A stretch of DNA of 33,794 nucleotides. It comes from Pseudomonadota bacterium. Lineage in GTDB: Bacteria > Pseudomonadota > Gammaproteobacteria > Burkholderiales > JAJZQI01. Each line of letters starts with the position of its first letter. Position 1 is the first letter of the stretch. The stretch lies in contig JAJZTZ010000014.1 in assembly GCA_021847305.1 (NCBI GenBank), positions 1-33,794 of the forward strand, given 5' to 3'. The position numbers and the translations under genes are program-made. This document shows positions 7,806-16,451 of this stretch, one piece after another. The notes beneath the pieces were generated by a model. The model ran no database searches and had not been told where the DNA came from. It was given only the letters and a program-made list of their open reading frames with translations.

Positions 7806-8590
7806 TGTTACTTGAAACACTGTTTGGCGGCGTCATCGCCGTAGTTGTTATCTACATGGTGCTGGGCCTGTTCAAGGTTTCGCACTACTGGCGTGGGGTG
7901 GTGGCGGGCGGCATCCCCACGCTGGCCTATGTGGCCTTTTCGCTGGTGCACTGGAGCGGCGGCGATGTGCTGTCGATCCACGTGGCCGTGTTCCTGGCTA
8001 CGGCAGTAGGCCTGGCGCTGGTTCTGGGCAAGGAAAAGACGCCCGGCCAACGCATGCACTGGATTCCCAAGCTGTTTGCCTTTTTGCTGCTGGTGCTGAT
8101 GATCCTGATGGGCATGTTTTTGTACATTGCCGGTTCTGGTGTGCCGGACTATGTCGCCAAATGGTTGCTGCCGGTACCGAAGAGCAAGGTTCACGGCTCT
8201 GTCAGCACCGGATTCGCTGGTGTGGTCCACCACGGCAACGAGGCGGCCAAGGAAGTGAACTCTTACCAGGCCAAACTGGATAAGGAAAAGAAACTGGGCT
8301 GGAAAGTCGAGGTCGATGGCGTGAAAAACCTGCGGGTTGAGGAAAAATCCGTAGTCACCGCCACTGTACTCGATGCCGCGGGCAAACCGCTGCAGGCCAA
8401 AGTCTGGTTGGTCGTCATGCGCCCCGGTGCGGAAGAAACCACCCGCAACGATATTGTCATGACTCAAGTGGCTCCGGGTAAATATCAGGCCACTGTCGAA
8501 CCGCCCGGTGCCGGTAACTGGACCATCGGGATCCATGTTGAATCGGGCAAGGACGTTCTCGATAGCGAGCAGATCATCCCGGTATCCTGA
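7805..8590 (+). CDS. ccoH: FixH/CcoH-domain protein with extra membrane region
   Basis: CcoH/FixH is a membrane protein needed for late assembly of cbb3 oxidase. Residues from about 160 to the end (GWKVEVDGVKNL to DSEQIIPVS) form the FixH-type periplasmic beta-domain, with the family hallmarks GKPLQAKVWLVVMRP, APGKYQATV and GNWTIGIHV. The 261-residue protein is about 100 residues longer than the classical single-span FixH. Four hydrophobic segments are visible in the first 115 residues (about 7-27, 33-50, 57-74 and 88-110), followed by a charged linker. The ATG shares a base with the ccoG stop and the next start is two bases after its stop, so it is firmly within the assembly operon. The extra N-terminal part has no function I can name. 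Confidence 0.85.
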   Translation: MLLETLFGGVIAVVVIYMVLGLFKVSHYWRGVVAGGIPTLAYVAFSLVHWSGGDVLSIHVAVFLATAVGLALVLGKEKTPGQRMHWIPKLFAFLLLVLMILMGMFLYIAGSGVPDYVAKWLLPVPKSKVHGSVSTGFAGVVHHGNEAAKEVNSYQAKLDKEKKLGWKVEVDGVKNLRVEEKSVVTATVLDAAGKPLQAKVWLVVMRPGAEETTRNDIVMTQVAPGKYQATVEPPGAGNWTIGIHVESGKDVLDSEQIIPVS

Positions 8591-8592
8591 GC

Positions 8593-10977
8593 GTGAGTGA
8601 TTGTTACCACTGCGGTCTGCCGATTCCGGAGGATGTCCATCTTTCGGTCGAGATAGACCACGAACCGCATGAAATGTGCTGCCACGGCTGCCAGGCCGTG
8701 GCTCAGGCCATTGTCGACAACGGCTTGACCGACTATTACCGGCACCGTACCGCCATGCCGGAAACGGCAAGCGATCTGGTGCCGGAGGCGTTGCTCAAGT
8801 TGCAGCTGTATGATCATCCGGAAATCCAGAAGAGCTTTGTGATCAGCGAAGGCGAGCACGTGCGTGAAGCAGTGTTGATACTTGAGGGTATCACCTGCGC
8901 AGCGTGCATCTGGCTGAATGAAAAACATCTGCGTCAACTCGACGGTGTGCTAGGTGTACAGGTCAATTACGCCACCCACCGCGCCCGCGTGCGCTGGGAT
9001 GAGCAGGTTATTTCCCTGAGCAAAATTCTCGCCGAGATCCAGCTGCTGGGTTACAAGGCCCACCCCTATAGCGTGGCCAACGCTGAGGCACTGCGCAAGC
9101 AGAATCGGCAGAAGGATCTTCGGCGCGTGGCGATAGCCGGCCTGTCGGCGGCCCAGGTGATGATGTTGGCGGTGGCGCTCTATGCCGGTCACTCGTTCGG
9201 CATGGAGGAAAGTACCGCCAATCTGATGCGCTGGTTCAGCCTGGCTTTGACCCTGCCGGTGGTGGGGTATGCTGCGCTGCCTTTGTATCAGAGCGCCTGG
9301 AGCTCGATCAAAAACTTCCGCCTCAACATGGATGTGCCGGTGGTGCTGGCGATTATCGGGGCATTTACCGGTAGCGTTTGGGTGACATTCCGCGGGCATG
9401 GTCTGGTTTACTACGACGCCATCACGATGTTCGTGTTGTTCCTGCTTTCGACCCGCTTCCTCGAGCGCGGCGCGCGGGAGAAGTCTGTCGAAGCGGCGGA
9501 AAATCTGCTCAAGCTGGCGCCTGCAATGGCACAACGGATGGAAAACGGTGTCGCCACGGAAGTTGCAGTGCTCGAATTGCGCGCTGGTGACGTCATCCTG
9601 TCAAAACCAGGAGAAGCGGTCGCAGCGGACGGGCAGGTTATCGACGGGATCAGTAGCGTGGATGAAGCGCTGCTTACCGGCGAGAGCCGGCCGGTAAGCA
9701 AGCAGAAAGGCGACGCCGTGATCGCCGGCAGTATCAATCTGGACAGTCCGCTGCATATAGAAGTGACGGGTGTAGGAGAAAATACCGTACTCGCCAGTAT
9801 CGTGCGGCTGCTGGACAAGGCGCAGGCGCAGAAACCGCGCATCGCCCAGATGGCGGACGTGGTGGCGGGATATTTTACCTGGGTACTGTTGCTGCTGACT
9901 GCGGTGACAGCGCTGGCGTGGTGGTTTGTCGACCCATCGCGGATATTTGAAATCACCTTGTCGATTCTGGTGGTGACCTGCCCGTGTGCATTGTCACTTG
10001 CGGCCCCCGCAGCGCTGGCAGCGGCCGGTTCGAACCTGTTGAAGCATGGCGTGCTGGTGACCCGCGGGCATGCGCTGGAGACTTTGTCCAAAGTAACCCG
10101 GGTAGTGGTCGATAAAACCGGCACGATGACCTATGGCAAACCGGTGCTGCAGAGCGTGACAGTTTTGGCTGACCAGGATGAGGCCAGCTGCCGGCGCATT
10201 GCCGCCAGCCTGGAGCAGGCATCGGAGCATCCGCTGGCCGACGCTTTCATGCTCGGCGTAGCCAAGGACGAGTTGCTGACGGTAACGGCGCAGGTGAATA
10301 CACCCGGGGTCGGTATCAGTGGTTTTATCAACGGCCGCAAATACAGTATCGGTAAACTGGATCGGCCTGCCGCTACAGAAGCCGACGAGCCGGCCGGCAG
10401 CACGGTGGTGTGGCTGAGTGACGAAAATACGGTACTGGCGCGTTTCGTTCTGTCCGACAAGTCGCGGCCCGATGCTAAAAGGCTGGTGAGTGAACTGGAT
10501 CAACTGGCTATTCCGTTGAGCATGCTCAGCGGTGACAGTCCGGCGGCGGTGGAATACTGGTCCGCAGAGCTGAAGATCAAGGACGCCAGGGGCAATCTCA
10601 AGCCGCAGGACAAGCTTGATGCGCTGCAGGGCATGCAGCAAAAGGGTGAAGTGGTTGCCATGGTCGGCGACGGCATCAATGATGCACCTGTGCTTGCCGG
10701 TGCCCAGGTTTCCCTGGCGATGGGTGGCGGCACCCAGGTGGCGCGCTCGACCAGTGATATTGTGCTGCTGTCGGAGAAGGTGTCGGACGTGGCCTATGCG
10801 ATCCAGGTGTCACGGCATACAATGGGTGTCATGAAGCAGAATTTTGTCTGGGCGGCTGTGTACAATTTCGGTGCCCTGCCGTTTGCCGCCCTTGGCTATA
10901 TTCCGCCGTGGCTTGCCGCGCTGGGCATGTCGTTCAGCTCGCTGATTGTGGTTTTGAATGCATTGAGGTTGCGATGA
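8593..10977 (+). CDS. ccoI: Copper-exporting P1B-type ATPase CcoI (FixI)
   Basis: CcoI pumps Cu(I) across the inner membrane for insertion into the cbb3 oxidase. The 794-residue protein starts at GTG 8593, two bases after the ccoH stop. In order it has a cysteine-rich N-terminus (C4, C7, C29, C30, C33) typical of FixI-type pumps, a heavy-metal domain with CAAC (102-105), eight predicted spans, the phosphatase loop TGES (362-365), the transmembrane metal site CPC (463-465), the phosphorylation motif DKTGT (507-511), EHPLADA and the hinge GDGIND (692-697). All catalytic residues are intact. The stop overlaps the ccoS start. Confidence 0.97.
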   Translation: MSDCYHCGLPIPEDVHLSVEIDHEPHEMCCHGCQAVAQAIVDNGLTDYYRHRTAMPETASDLVPEALLKLQLYDHPEIQKSFVISEGEHVREAVLILEGITCAACIWLNEKHLRQLDGVLGVQVNYATHRARVRWDEQVISLSKILAEIQLLGYKAHPYSVANAEALRKQNRQKDLRRVAIAGLSAAQVMMLAVALYAGHSFGMEESTANLMRWFSLALTLPVVGYAALPLYQSAWSSIKNFRLNMDVPVVLAIIGAFTGSVWVTFRGHGLVYYDAITMFVLFLLSTRFLERGAREKSVEAAENLLKLAPAMAQRMENGVATEVAVLELRAGDVILSKPGEAVAADGQVIDGISSVDEALLTGESRPVSKQKGDAVIAGSINLDSPLHIEVTGVGENTVLASIVRLLDKAQAQKPRIAQMADVVAGYFTWVLLLLTAVTALAWWFVDPSRIFEITLSILVVTCPCALSLAAPAALAAAGSNLLKHGVLVTRGHALETLSKVTRVVVDKTGTMTYGKPVLQSVTVLADQDEASCRRIAASLEQASEHPLADAFMLGVAKDELLTVTAQVNTPGVGISGFINGRKYSIGKLDRPAATEADEPAGSTVVWLSDENTVLARFVLSDKSRPDAKRLVSELDQLAIPLSMLSGDSPAAVEYWSAELKIKDARGNLKPQDKLDALQGMQQKGEVVAMVGDGINDAPVLAGAQVSLAMGGGTQVARSTSDIVLLSEKVSDVAYAIQVSRHTMGVMKQNFVWAAVYNFGALPFAALGYIPPWLAALGMSFSSLIVVLNALRLR

Positions 10978-11210
10978 CTTCCATACTGGTGTTTCTGCTA
11001 GCGTTGACAGCAATTTTCATTCTGCTGCTCGGTGCCGGCATATTCTGGGCTATTCGCAGCGGTCAGTTCGACGACATGGAAGGACCGGCGCAACGTATCC
11101 TGATGGACGATGATGACCCTCTGATACCCCATAACCCCTTGAGCCGGGATAAGAAATCCCGTACAATGCAGGGCGACGCACAACCTGAAAACATAGGAAA
11201 ATCAAAATGA
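10974..11210 (+). CDS. ccoS: cbb3 oxidase maturation protein CcoS
   Basis: CcoS is a short single-span membrane protein required for cofactor insertion into CcoN. Starting at ATG 10974, which overlaps the ccoI TGA (ATGA), the protein has 78 residues. It has an N-terminal span (about residues 4-25), then the family hallmark FWAIRSGQFDDMEGPAQRIL with the acidic stretch MDDDDP. The longer frame starting at 10908 lies inside ccoI and is not used. The 3' end overlaps a further small ORF by four bases. Confidence 0.95.
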   Translation: MTSILVFLLALTAIFILLLGAGIFWAIRSGQFDDMEGPAQRILMDDDDPLIPHNPLSRDKKSRTMQGDAQPENIGKSK

Positions 11211-11302
11211 AAGCACTCTCTCGCTGGCCGATCCCGATGATCCCTGTGGTTGCACTGATCGTGTGGTCCTGGATTAGCATTTTCAGCGTAATCCTGAGCT
11301 AA
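11207..11302 (+). CDS. 31-residue single-span membrane protein downstream of ccoS
   Basis: A 32-codon frame starts at ATG 11207, overlaps the ccoS stop in the ATGA fashion, and has an AGGA ribosome site inside ccoS. It ends at TAA 11302, just before the two-way terminator. The product has a short basic N-terminus (MKALSRWP) and a hydrophobic segment from about residue 9 to the end (PVVALIVWSWISIFSVI). Size, topology and position recall CcoM, the tiny single-span subunit found in a Pseudomonas stutzeri cbb3 oxidase, but I cannot show homology. It may be an oxidase subunit or assembly helper. It is short enough to be missed by standard gene callers. Confidence 0.6.
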   Translation: MKALSRWPIPMIPVVALIVWSWISIFSVILS

Positions 11303-11316
11303 TCGTTCAGTTACGC

Positions 11317-11352
11317 CAACAAAAAAGCCACCCTGGGGTGGCTTTTTTGTTG
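11317..11352. terminator. Bidirectional terminator between the cco operon and rpoH
   Basis: A perfect palindrome with 17-base arms runs A-tract, GCCACCC, TG, GGGTGGC, T-tract. It has six A on the left and six T on the right, so it works as an intrinsic terminator in both directions, closing the cco assembly operon (+) and the ftsYEX-rpoH group (-). Confidence 0.92.
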
Positions 11353-11368
11353 CCTGCATTGGGCGCGC

Positions 11369-12226
11369 TCAGGCGTGTTGCAACAGTGCCTGTTTAATTT
11401 TCTGCATGGCCTTCTGTTCAATCTGGCGGATACGCTCGGCCGAGACGGAATACTCGGCAGCCAGATCGTGCAGAGTGCGGGCGCTGCCGTCTTCCTGCAG
11501 CCAGCGCGCGGCAATAATGCTGCGACTGCGCTCGTCAAGCGATGCCAGGGCTTGTTCCAGAGCAATGCTGTTACGGCTTTCAAACTGTGCGCTGGAAAGC
11601 TGTTCGAGCGGGTCATTGGCTTCATCCGCCGCCAGGTAGTCGATCGGGGCGTAGGTATCTTCATCGCCATCCTGTGACTCCATGGCAATGTCGTGGCCAT
11701 TCATGCGCATTTCCATCTCGCGCACCTCTTCTGGCTTGACACCCAGCTGGTCGGCGACATCCTGAACTTCTTGCGGGCTGAGCGAAGCAAACCCCGGCTT
11801 CATGCTGCGCAGGTTGAAAAACAACTTGCGTTGCGCTTTGGTCGTGGCCACACGGACCAGACGCCAGTTGCGCAGGATGAATTCGTGAATTTCGGCCTTG
11901 ATCCAATGAACGGCAAAAGAAACCAGGCGTACGCCGCGATCCGGATCATAGCGTTTGACCGCCTTCATCAGACCGATGTTGCCTTCCTGGATCAGGTCGG
12001 CCTGAGGCAAACCGTAGCCCATATAGCCACGCGAGATGGAGACGACGAAGCGCAGATGAGACATCACCAGTTCACGTGCGGCTTCGAGGTTGCCCGTGTC
12101 ACGCAGCTGGCGCGCCAACTCGGCCTCGCGCTCGGCGCTGAGCAGGGGGAGGCTGTTCACGCTCTGGATGTAGTGGTCCAGGGTGCTGGCTGACAGGGTG
12201 GCTGGCAAGGTCAAAGCATTCGTCAT
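11369..12226 (-). CDS. rpoH: RNA polymerase heat-shock sigma factor RpoH (sigma-32)
   Basis: RpoH directs RNA polymerase to heat-shock promoters. I use the ATG at 12226 (MTNALTLPATLSASTLDHY), preceded by AAGGAG at a good spacing, giving 285 residues, the normal length. An in-frame extension to 12346 would run through the promoter and CIRCE element. The protein shows region 2 (SRGYMGYGLPQADLIQEGN, YDPDRGVRLVSFAVHWIKAE), the RpoH-specific box QRKLFFNLR, and a region 4 helix-turn-helix near the C-terminus (TLHDLAAEYSVSAERIRQIE). It is last in ftsY-ftsE-ftsX-rpoH, an order conserved in beta- and gammaproteobacteria, and has its own regulated promoter. Confidence 0.97.
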   Translation of the reverse strand: MTNALTLPATLSASTLDHYIQSVNSLPLLSAEREAELARQLRDTGNLEAARELVMSHLRFVVSISRGYMGYGLPQADLIQEGNIGLMKAVKRYDPDRGVRLVSFAVHWIKAEIHEFILRNWRLVRVATTKAQRKLFFNLRSMKPGFASLSPQEVQDVADQLGVKPEEVREMEMRMNGHDIAMESQDGDEDTYAPIDYLAADEANDPLEQLSSAQFESRNSIALEQALASLDERSRSIIAARWLQEDGSARTLHDLAAEYSVSAERIRQIEQKAMQKIKQALLQHA

Positions 12227-12273
12227 GTGGCGTAACTCCTTGTCTAAGCAGGAATAGCTAACCAAACAATTAA

Positions 12274-12303
12274 ATTTTAGCACTCTTGCCTTAAGAGTGC
12301 CAA
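12274..12303 (-). promoter_or_regulatory. rpoH promoter overlapped by a CIRCE element
   Basis: On the - strand a -35 TTGGCA (12303-12298) and -10 TAAAAT (12279-12274) are 18 bases apart. Between and across them (12277-12303) lies TTAGCACTC-N9-GAGTGCCAA, read on the + strand. This matches the CIRCE operator of the HrcA repressor (TTAGCACTC-N9-GAGTGCTAA) in 17 of 18 arm positions. HrcA binding would block RNA polymerase directly, making rpoH heat-inducible at the transcriptional level. CIRCE sites before rpoH have been described in betaproteobacteria. Confidence 0.9.
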
Positions 12304-12342
12304 TATTTTGGAAAAGTTCCGTAGGGGCGTTGAGAGTTGCAG

Positions 12343-13257
12343 TCAAATGCTCGGACGCATCTGGCGCAGGTGCCGCATGGCGGCAAATTGCGCGCTCAAT
12401 GCAGCCAGCAGAGCGGTGCCCAGCGGCAGGGCCAGGGTTTCTTCAGGGCTGAGCATCTGCGGCGTGAAACTGTTGCCATAGTTTTGCAGCAGGTCGGCCA
12501 GATAAGGTTGCGTCAACAGGGAGAAGCCGGTCAGCAGGAGCAAGGCGGTAAGTCCGCCCAGCAAGCCCTGTAGCAGGCCAAAGTACATGAACGGGCGACG
12601 GATGTAGGCGTCGGTGGCGCCGATAAGCATGCTGACCTCGATTTCATCGCGCTGGGTCAAAATCTGCAGGCGGATGGTGTTGGCGACTACGGCAGTAAGA
12701 GCAATCGCCAGCAACACGCCGAGTGCCAGGGTGGTATTGGCGACAAACTGGCGCAGCGCGTGCAGTTTCTGGTTAAGGGCTGCGTCATACTGTACGGCAA
12801 CGACATTGGGGAGCTGAGAGAATTGCTGTTGCAGTTGAGCGAAGCGCTCGGGTGCGGTGTTGTCGTTGAGACGGACAACCCAGGTGTGGGGCAGGGGGTT
12901 GTGACTGAGTCCGTCGGCCAGGTCGCTGATGTTGAGCTGCTGGGCCAGAGACTTGAGCGCCTCTTCGCGCCGAATCAGGCGCACGGCGCTGACATCGGCA
13001 GAATTGCGCAGGGCGGATTCGAGGCTTTTTAGTGCAGCCGGATCATCAGTCTGGGTGAAAACGCTGATTTCTGGCGTGATGGGCAAATGACCGAGCCAGT
13101 GATTGAGGTTTTTCAGGCCGATATACATGGCGCTGGGCAGCGAGAGTGCCAGTCCGATGACCAGCAGCGTGAACAGCGTGGCAAAGGGCGTTTGCAGCAG
13201 GCGTGCGAGCGCCAGCCGCAGCGCGCGCTGGTGATTGAACAGCCAGCCGCCGGTCAT
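12343..13257 (-). CDS. ftsX: Cell division ABC-type membrane subunit FtsX
   Basis: FtsX is the membrane half of the FtsEX complex, which couples the divisome to activation of periplasmic murein hydrolases. The 304 residues show a first span at about 22-45, a large periplasmic domain (roughly 46-165, with NSADVSAVRLIRREEALKSL) and three more spans in the C-terminal half, the standard FtsX topology. The ATG overlaps the ftsE TGA by four bases. The region between ftsX and rpoH contains the rpoH promoter, so rpoH can be read both from the operon and independently. Confidence 0.95.
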   Translation of the reverse strand: MTGGWLFNHQRALRLALARLLQTPFATLFTLLVIGLALSLPSAMYIGLKNLNHWLGHLPITPEISVFTQTDDPAALKSLESALRNSADVSAVRLIRREEALKSLAQQLNISDLADGLSHNPLPHTWVVRLNDNTAPERFAQLQQQFSQLPNVVAVQYDAALNQKLHALRQFVANTTLALGVLLAIALTAVVANTIRLQILTQRDEIEVSMLIGATDAYIRRPFMYFGLLQGLLGGLTALLLLTGFSLLTQPYLADLLQNYGNSFTPQMLSPEETLALPLGTALLAALSAQFAAMRHLRQMRPSI

Positions 13258-13904
13258 TGCAGCGTCCCATGGCTGAGGTGCAGTTTGCGCCCGCCCATGT
13301 ACTGCAGCATGGTTTCGTCGTGCGTGGCAATGATGACGGTTACGCCCACCTGATGAAAGCTTTTGAACATGTCCATGATGATGCGCGAGTATTCCGGGTC
13401 AAGGTTGCCGGTCGGTTCGTCGGCCAGGAGAATAGACGGCCGGCTGACGATGGCACGGGCAATGCAAAGTCGTTGCTGTTCGCCGCCGGAAAGGGTGACG
13501 GGCAGCGCCTTTTCGAATGCCAGCAGGCCGACCTTGTCGAGCGCAGCGCGCACGCGTTTGCCGATCTCGTCGTAGGGTACACCCTGGATAAGCAGCGGCA
13601 GGGCGGTATTGTCGAACACGCTGCGTTCATACAGCAGCTTGTGATCCTGGAAGACCAGGCCGAGATTGCGGCGCAGGTATGGAATTGCTGCCGGGCGAAG
13701 CTTGCCGATGTTCTGGTTGGCGACCAGCACGGTACCGTTGCTGGGCAGTTCGATAGCGGCAATCAGTTTCAGCAGGGTGCTTTTACCGGCGCCGGAGTGG
13801 CCGGTAACGCAGACCATTTCGCCTGATTCGATGGTGAAACTGACGTTGTTGAGGGCTTGTTGCCCTCCTTTGAAACGTTTGCTTACCTGGCTGAAACTGA
13901 TCAT
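13254..13904 (-). CDS. ftsE: Cell division ATP-binding protein FtsE
   Basis: FtsE is the cytoplasmic ATPase of FtsEX. Starting at ATG 13904 ([20 protein letters not shown]) it has 216 residues, matching the family. An in-frame TTG at 13925 is possible but adds seven residues not seen in relatives. It has the Walker A motif GHSGAGKST, the ABC signature LSGGEQQR, the Walker B segment [14 protein letters not shown] and the H-loop IIATHDE. It is coupled to ftsX and lies about 90 bases after ftsY, with no terminator between. Confidence 0.96.
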   Translation of the reverse strand: MISFSQVSKRFKGGQQALNNVSFTIESGEMVCVTGHSGAGKSTLLKLIAAIELPSNGTVLVANQNIGKLRPAAIPYLRRNLGLVFQDHKLLYERSVFDNTALPLLIQGVPYDEIGKRVRAALDKVGLLAFEKALPVTLSGGEQQRLCIARAIVSRPSILLADEPTGNLDPEYSRIIMDMFKSFHQVGVTVIIATHDETMLQYMGGRKLHLSHGTLQ

Positions 13905-13997
13905 GCCGATTGGGTCCCCGGTCAAAAGGCGTTGGTTAGGGCTGCTGTATTTCTGCGTTATTGGACAGCAAATGCAAGTGTGCGTTGCATCGCTGTC

Positions 13998-15014
13998 TCA
14001 GTCAACCGTGAACAGGGCGTTGACGAAGTCCTTGGCAGCAAACGGACGCAGATCGTCCATGCCCTCACCGACACCGATGTAGCGGATGGGAATCGGCCGT
14101 GCCTTGGCAATCCCGGCAATCACGCCGCCTTTGGCAGTGCCGTCCAGCTTGGTGAGCACCAGGCCGGTTACCTGCAAAGCGTCGTCGAATGCCTTGACCT
14201 GGGTAATGGCGTTCTGGCCGGTATTGGCGTCCAGAACCAGCAATACCTCATGCGGTGCACCAGGGTCGGCTTTCTGGATGACCCGTTTAACCTTTTTGAT
14301 TTCTTCCATCAGGTGCAGTTGCGTCGGCAGGCGGCCGGCCGTGTCGGCCAGCACGATGTCGATGTTGCGGGCGCGGGCAGCATTGATGGCGTCAAAGATC
14401 ACGGCAGCCGAATCGCCGCCTTCCTGGGAGATTACCGTAACGTTGTTGCGTTCACCCCACACCGCCAGTTGTTCGCGCGCGGCAGCGCGAAAGGTGTCGC
14501 CGGCAGCCAGCAGCACTGACAGGCCCTGTGACTGGAACAGTTTGGCCAATTTGCCGATGGTGGTGGTCTTGCCCGCGCCGTTGACGCCCGCCAGCATGAT
14601 GACAAAGGGGCGCTGCTGAGTAATCACAAGCGGTTGTTCCAGCGGTGCGAGCAGTTCGGTCAGCACATTTTGTAGTGCGTCTTTCAGTTCTTCCGCCTGT
14701 TCCAGCTTGTGCTTGCGTACTTCCTTGCGCAGTGCGTCGAGCAGCGCCTGGGTCGCTTCCACGCCGACATCGGAAGTCAGCAGGATGGTTTCAAGCTCTT
14801 CATACAGGTCTTCGTCGATCTTGCCGTATCGAGAGAACAACGAACTGATCTGGCCGCCCAGCTGTTCACGCGTGCGTGCGAGACCGTCTTTTAGGCGGCT
14901 GAGCCAGCCCTTTTTCTCGGTCGGTTTGTCCGGCTCGGCTGCCGCGGCAGTCTGGTCGTTTTCCGGGGTTTCAACGGAGGCGGGGGCTTTGTCTTTTTTG
15001 AAGAAACTAAACAT
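13998..15014 (-). CDS. ftsY: Signal recognition particle receptor FtsY
   Basis: FtsY is the SRP receptor GTPase that docks ribosome-nascent chain-SRP complexes at the membrane translocase. The 338 residues comprise a short, charged acidic A region (about 1-35), the N domain helices, and the G domain with the P-loop GVNGAGKTTT, the DTAGRLPTQ motif, TKLDGTAKGG and the closing GVGEGMDDLRPF segment typical of FtsY rather than Ffh. The A domain is short compared with the E. coli protein (about 200 residues), as usual outside enterobacteria. It is first in the ftsY-ftsE-ftsX-rpoH group and divergent from the M16 peptidase genes; a TATAAT on its strand at 15060-15055 may be its -10. Confidence 0.97.
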   Translation of the reverse strand: MFSFFKKDKAPASVETPENDQTAAAAEPDKPTEKKGWLSRLKDGLARTREQLGGQISSLFSRYGKIDEDLYEELETILLTSDVGVEATQALLDALRKEVRKHKLEQAEELKDALQNVLTELLAPLEQPLVITQQRPFVIMLAGVNGAGKTTTIGKLAKLFQSQGLSVLLAAGDTFRAAAREQLAVWGERNNVTVISQEGGDSAAVIFDAINAARARNIDIVLADTAGRLPTQLHLMEEIKKVKRVIQKADPGAPHEVLLVLDANTGQNAITQVKAFDDALQVTGLVLTKLDGTAKGGVIAGIAKARPIPIRYIGVGEGMDDLRPFAAKDFVNALFTVD

Positions 15015-15086
15015 CAGGTTGCCGGTCTGTTACTGCTAGAATGGTAATCGCCATATTATAACGCATTCATACTGTAGCGGATTTGC

Positions 15087-16451
15087 ATGAAAAAACTGCT
15101 TGTAGGCATTTTGCTGGCGTGGAGCGCGCTGGCGCAGGCGGGCGACCTGGCGGAGCGTCAATTGCCCAACGGACTGAAAGTCATCGTCAAGGAAGATCAC
15201 CGGGCGCCGGTGGTGGTCTCGCAGGTCTGGTACAAGGCCGGCAGCATGGACGAATTCAATGGTACCACCGGGGTGGCGCATGTGCTGGAGCACATGATGT
15301 TCCGCGGCACGCGCAAGGTCCCTGCAGGCGAGTTTACCCATTTGATCGCGGCGGCGGGGGGGCAGGATAATGCCTTTACCAGTTACGACCACACTGTTTA
15401 TTTCCAGCAATTGCGCAACACTTCACTGCCGCTGGCCTTTCGCCTGGAAGCCGACCGCATGCACAACCTGTTGTTGACCGATGCCCTGTTTTCTAAGGAA
15501 ATCCAGGTGGTCATGGAAGAGCGCCGCATGCGCACTGAAGACAATCCCCAGGCCAAGGTGCAGGAAGCGCTGATGGCGGCGGCATTCCCCGAGCACCCCT
15601 ATGGTCACCCGGTGATTGGCTGGATGAACGACCTGCAGCATATGACCGGCCAGGACGCGCGCGATTGGTACAAGCGCTGGTATGCACCGAATAATGCTGT
15701 GCTGGTGGTGGTTGGTGATGTAAAGGCCGGCGACGTGTTTGCCCTGGCCCAGCATTACTTCGGTCGCGTACCCGCGCATGTGCTGCCGCAACGCAAGGTA
15801 CAGATCGAAGCCCCGCAGCAGGGAGAGCGGCGCGTTATTATCAAGGCGCCAGCCAAACTGCCTTACGTGCTGTGGGGCTTCCGGGCGCCGGTGTTGCATG
15901 ATGTGGAGCATGACTGGGAGCCATATGCGCTGGAGGTGCTGTCCGGCATTCTGGATGGCAATGACGCAGCGCGACTGACGCGTGCTCTGGTGCGTGAGCA
16001 GCATGTGGCAACCGATGTCGGGACAGGGTATGAAGCGGTCTCGCGCGGGCCCGGGCTGTTCATGATCGAGGCGACGCCGGCTGAAGGCAAAACCGTGGCG
16101 CAGGTCGAGGCGGCTTTGCATGCTCAAATCGCCAGTATTCAGAAAGACGGCGTGACGCCGGGAGAGCTTGAGCGCGTTAAGGTGCAGGTAATGGCCAACA
16201 AGGTTTATGCGCAGGATTCCATGTTCTACCAGGCGATGCAGCTGGGCGATCTGGAGACGGCCGGGCTGGGGGCCGACAAGGCCGATGCAATGGTCGCCCA
16301 GTTGCGCAAGGTGACCGCAGCTCAGGTTCAGGAAGTGGCGAAAAAATATCTGATCGACGACGGCTTGACCGTGGGGGTGCTTGATCCGCAACCCATTTTG
16401 CCAGGCATGCATGTCAATGAGGGGGGAGTGGAGGCTGGCCATGTACGCTAG
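15087..16451 (+). CDS. Secreted M16-family zinc protease (catalytic partner)
   Basis: This 454-residue protein has a signal peptide (MKKLLVGILLAWSALAQA) and a complete M16 active site. The inverted zinc motif H65-V-L-E68-H69 is followed about 76 residues later by the third ligand glutamate around E145 (VVMEERRMRTEDNP). M16 peptidases degrade peptides within a clam-like chamber. The length corresponds to two of the four halves of pitrilysin, so partners of this size normally pair as a heterodimer, here with the next gene, whose start overlaps this one by 11 bases. The pair is common beside rsmD in betaproteobacteria. The natural substrate is unknown. Confidence 0.92.
   Translation: MKKLLVGILLAWSALAQAGDLAERQLPNGLKVIVKEDHRAPVVVSQVWYKAGSMDEFNGTTGVAHVLEHMMFRGTRKVPAGEFTHLIAAAGGQDNAFTSYDHTVYFQQLRNTSLPLAFRLEADRMHNLLLTDALFSKEIQVVMEERRMRTEDNPQAKVQEALMAAAFPEHPYGHPVIGWMNDLQHMTGQDARDWYKRWYAPNNAVLVVVGDVKAGDVFALAQHYFGRVPAHVLPQRKVQIEAPQQGERRVIIKAPAKLPYVLWGFRAPVLHDVEHDWEPYALEVLSGILDGNDAARLTRALVREQHVATDVGTGYEAVSRGPGLFMIEATPAEGKTVAQVEAALHAQIASIQKDGVTPGELERVKVQVMANKVYAQDSMFYQAMQLGDLETAGLGADKADAMVAQLRKVTAAQVQEVAKKYLIDDGLTVGVLDPQPILPGMHVNEGGVEAGHVR

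Noticed and set aside
12227-12346. 40-residue N-terminal extension of RpoH
   Set aside because: It covers the -35/-10 and CIRCE element; the ATG at 12226 has AAGGAG and matches RpoH starts.
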